Source of the DNA: Burkholderiaceae bacterium
Lineage (GTDB): Bacteria > Pseudomonadota > Gammaproteobacteria > Burkholderiales > Burkholderiaceae_C
Direction: 5' to 3'
Assembly: GCA_019745555.1 (NCBI GenBank)
Contig: JAIESX010000027.1
Span: forward strand, 32,731 to 96,730
DNA length: 64,000 nt
Shown: one piece after another, positions 59,348 through 64,000 of the stretch
How the letters are laid out: each line of letters starts with the position of its first letter
How positions within the stretch are numbered: position 1 is the stretch's first letter
Notes under the pieces: model-generated
What the model was told of the DNA's origin: nothing
What the model saw: the letters and a program-made list of their open reading frames with translations, nothing else
The model's database searches: none
Position numbers and translations under genes: made by a program

Positions 59348-61093
59348 TCAGAACAGGAAGTAGCGCTGCGCCATCGGTAGGCGCTGGGCCGGCTCGCAGG
59401 TCAGCAGCACGCCGTCAGCCCGTACCTGGTAGGTCTGGGCATCGACCTCCATTTTGGGCGTGTAGCCGTTGTGGATCATGTGGCGCTTGGTCACGCTGCG
59501 GATGTTCTTCACGGCCGACAGGCGCTTGTTCAGGCCATAGCGCGAGCCGATGTCGGCGGCCAGGCCGGCCTGCGAGACGAAGGTCAGCGAGGTCTGGGCG
59601 ATGGCGTTGCCAAAGGCGCCGAACATGGGGCGGTAGTGCACGGGCTGCGGCGTGGGGATGCTGGCGTTGGGGTCGCCCATGGCCGCGAAGGCGATCATGC
59701 CGCCCTTGAGGATGAGCGCGGGCTTGACGCCGAAGAAAGCCGGCTTCCAGATCACCAGGTCGGCCCACTTGCCCGGGGCGATGCTGCCTACCTCGTGGCT
59801 GATGCCGTGGGCGATGGCCGGGTTGACCGTGTACTTGGCCACGTAGCGCTTGACGCGGAAGTTGTCGTTGCGCGCGCCGTCGCCCTCGAGCTTGCCGCGC
59901 TGGCGCTTCATCTTGTCGGCCGTCTGCCAGGTGCGGATGATGACCTCACCCACGCGGCCCATGGCCTGGCTGTCGCTGCTCATCATGCTGATGGCGCCCA
60001 GGTCGTGCAGGATGTCCTCGGCCGCGATGGTCTCCTTGCGGATGCGGCTCTCGGCGAAAGCCAGGTCCTCGGCAATGGCCGGGTCGAGGTGGTGGCAGAC
60101 CATCAGCATGTCCACGTGCTCGTCCAGCGTGTTCACCGTGTAGGGCATGGTGGGGTTGGTCGAGCTGGGCAGGAAGTTGGCCTCGCCCACGACCTTGAGG
60201 ATGTCGGGCGCATGGCCGCCGCCCGCGCCCTCGGTATGGAAGGCGCAGATGCCGCGGCCCTTGACGGCCGCGATGGTGTTCTCGACAAAGCCCGACTCGT
60301 TGAGCGTGTCGGAGTGGATGGCCACCTGGGTGTCGGTGGCGTCAGCCACGTCCAGGCAGTTGCTGATGGCCGCCGGTGTGCTGCCCCAGTCCTCGTGCAG
60401 CTTGAGGCCGATCACGCCGGCGCTGATCTGCTCGTGCAGCGCAGCCGGCAGGCTGGTGTTGCCCTTGCCGAGGAAACCCAGGTTCATGGGGAAAGCGTCG
60501 GCCGCCTGCAGCATGCGCTCGATGTGCCAGGGGCCGGGGGTGCAGGTGGTGGCCAGGGTGCCCGTGGCCGGGCCCGTGCCGCCGCCAAGCATGGTGGTCA
60601 CGCCCGAGCACAGGGCCTCTTCGATCTGCTGCGGTGCGATGAAGTGGATGTGGCTGTCGATGCCGCCGGCCGTGACGATGTTGCCTTCGCAGGAGATGAT
60701 CTCCGTGCCCGGACCGATGATGATGTCCACACCCGGCTGCGTGTCCGGGTTGCCGGCCTTGCCGATGGAGGCGATGCGCCCGTCCTTGAGGCCGATGTCG
60801 GCCTTGACGATGCCCCAGTGGTCGATGATGAGCGCATTGGTCAGCACGGTGTCCACAGCACCTCCGGTGCTATCGCCAGGCCCCGCCTTTGGCGCGTTGG
60901 TGCGCTGGCTCTGGGCCATGCCGTCGCGGATGGTCTTGCCGCCGCCGAACTTCACTTCCTCGCCATAGCCGCCGGCGCGCAGGGTGTGGTCCTGCTCGAC
61001 CTCGATGAAGAGGTCGGTGTCGGCCAGGCGTACGCGGTCGCCCGTGGTCGGGCCGTACATCTCGGCGTAGGCGCGTTTGGGGATGAAGGACAT
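59348..61093 (-). CDS. ureC: urease alpha subunit
   Basis: 581 aa. All catalytic residues are seen: His148 and His150, carbamylated Lys231 (GLKLHEDWG), His260, His286 and flap Cys333-His334 (VCHHLDP). The protein is 14 residues longer than Klebsiella UreC, mainly from a 10-residue Pro/Gly-rich insert at about 67-78 and a 4-residue one near 40. It hydrolyses urea to ammonia and carbamate. Only 2 nt follow ureB. Confidence 0.97.
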   Translation of the reverse strand: MSFIPKRAYAEMYGPTTGDRVRLADTDLFIEVEQDHTLRAGGYGEEVKFGGGKTIRDGMAQSQRTNAPKAGPGDSTGGAVDTVLTNALIIDHWGIVKADIGLKDGRIASIGKAGNPDTQPGVDIIIGPGTEIISCEGNIVTAGGIDSHIHFIAPQQIEEALCSGVTTMLGGGTGPATGTLATTCTPGPWHIERMLQAADAFPMNLGFLGKGNTSLPAALHEQISAGVIGLKLHEDWGSTPAAISNCLDVADATDTQVAIHSDTLNESGFVENTIAAVKGRGICAFHTEGAGGGHAPDILKVVGEANFLPSSTNPTMPYTVNTLDEHVDMLMVCHHLDPAIAEDLAFAESRIRKETIAAEDILHDLGAISMMSSDSQAMGRVGEVIIRTWQTADKMKRQRGKLEGDGARNDNFRVKRYVAKYTVNPAIAHGISHEVGSIAPGKWADLVIWKPAFFGVKPALILKGGMIAFAAMGDPNASIPTPQPVHYRPMFGAFGNAIAQTSLTFVSQAGLAADIGSRYGLNKRLSAVKNIRSVTKRHMIHNGYTPKMEVDAQTYQVRADGVLLTCEPAQRLPMAQRYFLF

Positions 61094-61095
61094 GG

Positions 61096-61407
61096 TCAGA
61101 GTTTTCCTTGCACGAGGCCGCGAAAGCCGTAGACCTTGCGGTCCCCGGCAAAGTCCACGAGTTCCACGGTGCGTTGCTGGCCGGGTTCGAAGCGCACGGC
61201 CGTGCCGCTGGCGATGTTCAGGCGCATGCCCCGGGCGGCCTGGCGGTCGAAGTCCAGCGCACCATTGGTCTCGGCAAAGTGGTAGTGCGAACCGACCTGG
61301 ATGGGCCGGTCACTGGCGTTCCTTACCACCAGCGTGAGCGTGCGGCGCTCGGGATTGAGCGGGTGCGCGCCGTCGTCGATCAGCAGTTCACCGGGGATGA
61401 GGCCCAT
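61096..61407 (-). CDS. ureB: urease beta subunit
   Basis: 103 aa. Starts [37 protein letters not shown] is diagnostic. It forms the (ureABC)3 complex with UreA and UreC. 18 nt separate it from ureJ upstream. Confidence 0.97.
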   Translation of the reverse strand: MGLIPGELLIDDGAHPLNPERRTLTLVVRNASDRPIQVGSHYHFAETNGALDFDRQAARGMRLNIASGTAVRFEPGQQRTVELVDFAGDRKVYGFRGLVQGKL

Positions 61408-61425
61408 GATGGTTTCCTCCGGGCC

Positions 61426-62010
61426 TCAGGCCAGTCCGAGCAGCAGGGCAGAACCCAGCAGGGCCACGGCCGAGCCTGTCGCGGGCGCGAGCCAGCGCTG
61501 GCGCGTGTAGAGCTGGCGACCCAGCAGGATGCCCAGGCCGTGGAGTGCGGCCGTGGCCAGCAGCATGCCGGCCAGCGCGGCCCAGGCCTGTTCGGAAGCC
61601 AGCTCGTAGCCATGGGCAGCACCATGGAAGAAGGCGAAGAAGCCGGCGAGAGCCAGCGCGGCCGACAGCGGCAGGGCGCGGCGCACGGCCACCAGCAAGC
61701 CCAGCACGAGCAGGGAACTGGCGATCATGGGTTCGATGGCCGGCACACCCAGACCCTGCAGGCCGGCGATGGCACCCACCGCCAGCATCAGCACGAAGGC
61801 CGCGGGCGCGAGCCAGGCCCGGCGCAGCGCCAGCGCGCTCCAGACGCCCAGGGCCACCATGGCGGCCAGATGGTCCAGGCCGGTCAGCGGGTGCAGCAGG
61901 CCGGCATAGAAAGAGGCGGCCTCATGGGTGTGGGCGCCGGTGTGGGCCTGGGCCAGGGCGGGCAGCAGCAGGGCGGCCAGCAGGCCGGTACGGATGGCGG
62001 GGATCTTCAT
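61426..62010 (-). CDS. ureJ: HupE/UreJ family nickel transporter
   Basis: 194 aa. A cleavable signal peptide (LPALAQA), a His-containing segment HTGAHTHEA, then about six helices with HPLTGLDHLAAMVALG and FFAFFHGAAHGYELA, the His-rich motifs of HupE/UreJ nickel or cobalt permeases. Its location between ureA and ureB supports nickel supply to urease. Confidence 0.92.
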   Translation of the reverse strand: MKIPAIRTGLLAALLLPALAQAHTGAHTHEAASFYAGLLHPLTGLDHLAAMVALGVWSALALRRAWLAPAAFVLMLAVGAIAGLQGLGVPAIEPMIASSLLVLGLLVAVRRALPLSAALALAGFFAFFHGAAHGYELASEQAWAALAGMLLATAALHGLGILLGRQLYTRQRWLAPATGSAVALLGSALLLGLA

Positions 62011-62048
62011 GCGGGTCTCCAGGTCATGAGGCAGGTCTTCTTGTTGTC

Positions 62049-62204
62049 CTATTTGCGCAAGTGCCAGTACAGCATGGCGCCCAGCGCGCCGAAGGAAGCC
62101 AGGCCCACGAGTTCGCGCAGGGGCAGGCGCGGCAGCGCGCCCAGGCCGGCCCAGGCGGCGCCGGCGGTCAGCAGCAGGACAAGACAGAACAGGGCGGTGC
62201 GCAT
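62049..62204 (-). CDS. 51-aa hydrophobic protein in the urease operon
   Basis: 51 aa, starting ATG 62204 and ending TAG. It has an N-terminal hydrophobic segment (about 4-22) that could be a signal or anchor, a short basic linker (PRLPLREL) and a second hydrophobic stretch (about 32-46), ending WHLRK. It lies between ureA and ureJ on the same strand with 19 nt after ureA and 38 nt before ureJ. Codon use matches its neighbours. I do not recognise the family. Confidence 0.7.
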   Translation of the reverse strand: MRTALFCLVLLLTAGAAWAGLGALPRLPLRELVGLASFGALGAMLYWHLRK

Positions 62205-62223
62205 GGCGGGGTCTGGCAGTTGT

Positions 62224-62526
<303 letters not shown>

Positions 62527-62552
62527 CTCGGTCTCCGGCGATGACTCGGTTC

Positions 62553-62568
62553 AGCAAGAACGGTGCCA
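62553..62568 (-). promoter_or_regulatory. sigma-54 promoter of the urease operon
   Basis: On the minus strand it reads TGGCACCGTTCTTGCT, with GG and GC separated by exactly 10 nt. This fits TGGCAC-N5-TTGCW. The expected start at about 62542 leaves a 16-nt leader that contains the ureA ribosome site. Confidence 0.7.
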
Positions 62569-62576
62569 ATGCACCG
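62561..62576. repeat. dyad in the ureA/permease spacer
   Basis: CGGTGC and GCACCG pair around CAAT. The left arm overlaps the -24 box of the ureA promoter. The half-sites face the opposite way to the usual NtrC site, so the binding protein is not clear. Confidence 0.4.
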
Positions 62577-62590
62577 TCGCGAGGCGTGGG

Positions 62591-62606
62591 TGGCACGCTT
62601 TCTGCA
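62591..62606 (+). promoter_or_regulatory. sigma-54 promoter of the permease gene
   Basis: TGGCACGCTTTCTGCA matches TGGCACG-N4-TTGCA with one change; GG and GC are 10 nt apart. The predicted start (about 62617) is only 2 nt before the ATG at 62619, so the message may be leaderless or the true start may be the GTG at 62679. Confidence 0.65.
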
Positions 62607-62618
62607 CACGATCCGGGC

Positions 62619-64000
62619 ATGAACGCCCCGGAATCCCCCGTCGCTGATCTGGCCGCGCCGCCGCATACCCCAGCGGCCGTGCAGTCCATCGTCAAGATCC
62701 GGCGTGACTACAACAGCTGGGTGGCGCGCGAGACCATGGAAGATTACGCGCTGCGTTACACGCCGCAGCGTTTCCGCCGCTGGAGCGAGTGGCGGGTGGC
62801 CAACACCGCTTTTGGCGCGGCGTCCTTCCTCATCCTGGAGGCTGTGGGCGCCACGCTGCTGGTGCAGTACGGCTGGGCCAATGCCTTCTGGGCCATCCTG
62901 GCCACGGGGCTCATCATCTTCCTCGCGGGCTGGCCCATCAGCGTCTATGCCGCGCGCTACGGCGTGGACATGGACCTGCTCACGCGCGGCGCGGGCTTCG
63001 GCTACATCGGCTCCACCATCACCTCGCTGATCTACGCGAGCTTCACCTTCATCTTCTTCGCGCTGGAAGCGGCCGTCATGGCCTATGCGCTGGAGCTGGC
63101 GCTGGGCATCCCGCCCAGCTGGGGCTATCTGATCTGCGCGCTGGTGGTCATCCCGCTCGTCACGCACGGGGTCTCGGCCATCAGTCGCTTGCAGGTCTGG
63201 ACCCAGCCGCTCTGGCTGCTCATGCTCATCGTGCCCTTTGCCGCGGTGCTGGCCCTGGATCCGGGCGCGTTTTCGGGCGTGACGCACTACAAAGGGGAGA
63301 AAGGCGCGTCTTCGGACTTCGCCTTGCCCCTCTTTGGTGCCGCACTCACGGTGGGCATTGCACTCATCACCCAGATGGGCGAGCAGGCCGACTACCTGCG
63401 CTTCATGCCGGCCCAGACCGCCGCCAATCGCAAACGCTGGTGGTTCGGTGTGATGGTGGGTGGGCCAGGCTGGGTGCTGCTGGGGGTGGTCAAGATGCTG
63501 GGCGGCGCGCTGCTGGCCTATCTGGCCATCACGCATGCCGTGCCCGTGGAGCGCGCGGTGGACCCGAACCAGATGTACCTGGCCGCCTATGAGTACGTGT
63601 TCCCCCACTACGGCTGGGCGGTGGCGGCCACCGCGCTCTTCGTGGTGATCTCGCAGCTCAAGATCAACGTCACCAACGCCTATGCGGGCTCGCTCGCCTG
63701 GAGCAACTTCTTCTCGCGCCTCACGCACAGCCACCCGGGGCGGGTGGTCTGGGTGGTGTTCAACACGCTGATCGCCTTCATGCTGATGGAGATGAACGTC
63801 TTCCAGGCCCTGGGCGATGTGCTGGGCCTGTACAGCAACATTGCCATCGCCTGGATGATGGCCGTGGTGGCGGACCTGGTGATCAACAAGCCGCTGGGCC
63901 TGTCGCCCAAGGGCATCGAGTTCAAGCGCGCGCATCTCTACGACATCAACCCCGTAGGCGTGGGCGCCATGGTGCTGGCCTCCATCCTCTCGGTCACGGC
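62619..64000 (+). CDS. NCS1-type nucleobase/allantoin permease (partial, runs off the edge)
   Basis: 460 codons, open at the right edge. A hydrophilic N-terminus is followed by about ten or more membrane helices. RRDYNSWVARETMEDYALRY, the ITQMGEQADYLRFMP segment and VISQLKINVTNAYAGSLAWSN resemble the NCS1 cytosine/purine/allantoin family. Substrate is likely a nitrogen-rich base or hydantoin, which fits the divergent urease operon, since purine and allantoin breakdown can yield urea. Starts ATG 62619, GTG 62679 and ATG 62736 are possible. The 3' end is missing, so a C-terminal extension cannot be ruled out. Confidence 0.85.
   Translation, partial: MNAPESPVADLAAPPHTPAAVQSIVKIRRDYNSWVARETMEDYALRYTPQRFRRWSEWRVANTAFGAASFLILEAVGATLLVQYGWANAFWAILATGLIIFLAGWPISVYAARYGVDMDLLTRGAGFGYIGSTITSLIYASFTFIFFALEAAVMAYALELALGIPPSWGYLICALVVIPLVTHGVSAISRLQVWTQPLWLLMLIVPFAAVLALDPGAFSGVTHYKGEKGASSDFALPLFGAALTVGIALITQMGEQADYLRFMPAQTAANRKRWWFGVMVGGPGWVLLGVVKMLGGALLAYLAITHAVPVERAVDPNQMYLAAYEYVFPHYGWAVAATALFVVISQLKINVTNAYAGSLAWSNFFSRLTHSHPGRVVWVVFNTLIAFMLMEMNVFQALGDVLGLYSNIAIAWMMAVVADLVINKPLGLSPKGIEFKRAHLYDINPVGVGAMVLASILSVT

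Overview
The window is a GC-rich, densely packed stretch of chromosome from a betaproteobacterium. The best fit is Burkholderiales, family Comamonadaceae (Hydrogenophaga/Rhodoferax/Acidovorax-like). The reasons are gene order and gene form: gltBD, then mlaFEDACB-ABC2-ibaG-murA-hisGDCBHAFIE-HIT-tatABC; petABC-sspAB; secA-argJ-DUF815-mutT; pilBCD-coaE-zapD-yacG; ispB/rplU-rpmA-obgE-proB; a short HisG; and a urease operon with hupE/ureJ inside it. Assignment to a genus is not possible from this window alone.

Layout. Positions 1-1015 hold the tail of an unidentified gene and a REP-associated tyrosine transposase (RAYT) flanked by two hairpins. 1016-7224 is glutamate synthase (gltBD). 7371-14449 is an envelope block: the Mla phospholipid transport genes, an ABC-2 exporter, ibaG and murA. 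14553-22105 is an almost complete histidine operon with a sugar-phosphate mutarotase inserted between hisA and hisF, followed by a small membrane protein, a HIT protein and tatABC. A DegS/DegQ-like protease (minus), a Cys-cluster protein, a Nif3-like protein and pdxA follow. 27950-32025 is the cytochrome bc1 operon and sspAB, then tRNA-Thr, dciA-like, an M23 peptidase, secA, argJ, a DUF815 ATPase and mutT. 39247-44697 (minus) is yacG, zapD, coaE and pilDCB, followed by tRNA-Pro and ispB. 46114-49046 is rplU, rpmA, obgE and proB. Then come rppH, proS, a lytic transglycosylase, a CorC/HlyC-type protein, an orphan AAA ATPase, grxD, slyD, an alkB-type alkane monooxygenase split by a frameshift, and a DUF488 gene. 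57329-62526 (minus) is the urease operon ureA-[51-aa gene]-ureJ-ureB-C-E-F-G. Divergent from it is an NCS1-type nucleobase permease that runs off the right edge.

How the genes work together. Most of the window is core metabolism and envelope biology. The right end is a nitrogen-acquisition module. Its 92-bp divergent spacer carries two back-to-back matches to the sigma-54 (RpoN) -24/-12 promoter, one facing ureA and one facing the permease, which suggests joint nitrogen-limitation control. ureD is not in the window.

No defence island, prophage, CRISPR array or clearly new multi-gene system was found. The most useful leads are the paired sigma-54 promoters, the alkB frameshift, a 51-residue gene hidden in the urease operon, a terminator that ends two nucleotides before the mlaF start codon, and the RAYT with its flanking hairpins. 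The many long antisense frames over gltB, secA, pilB, ureC and others are codon-bias shadows and were left out.
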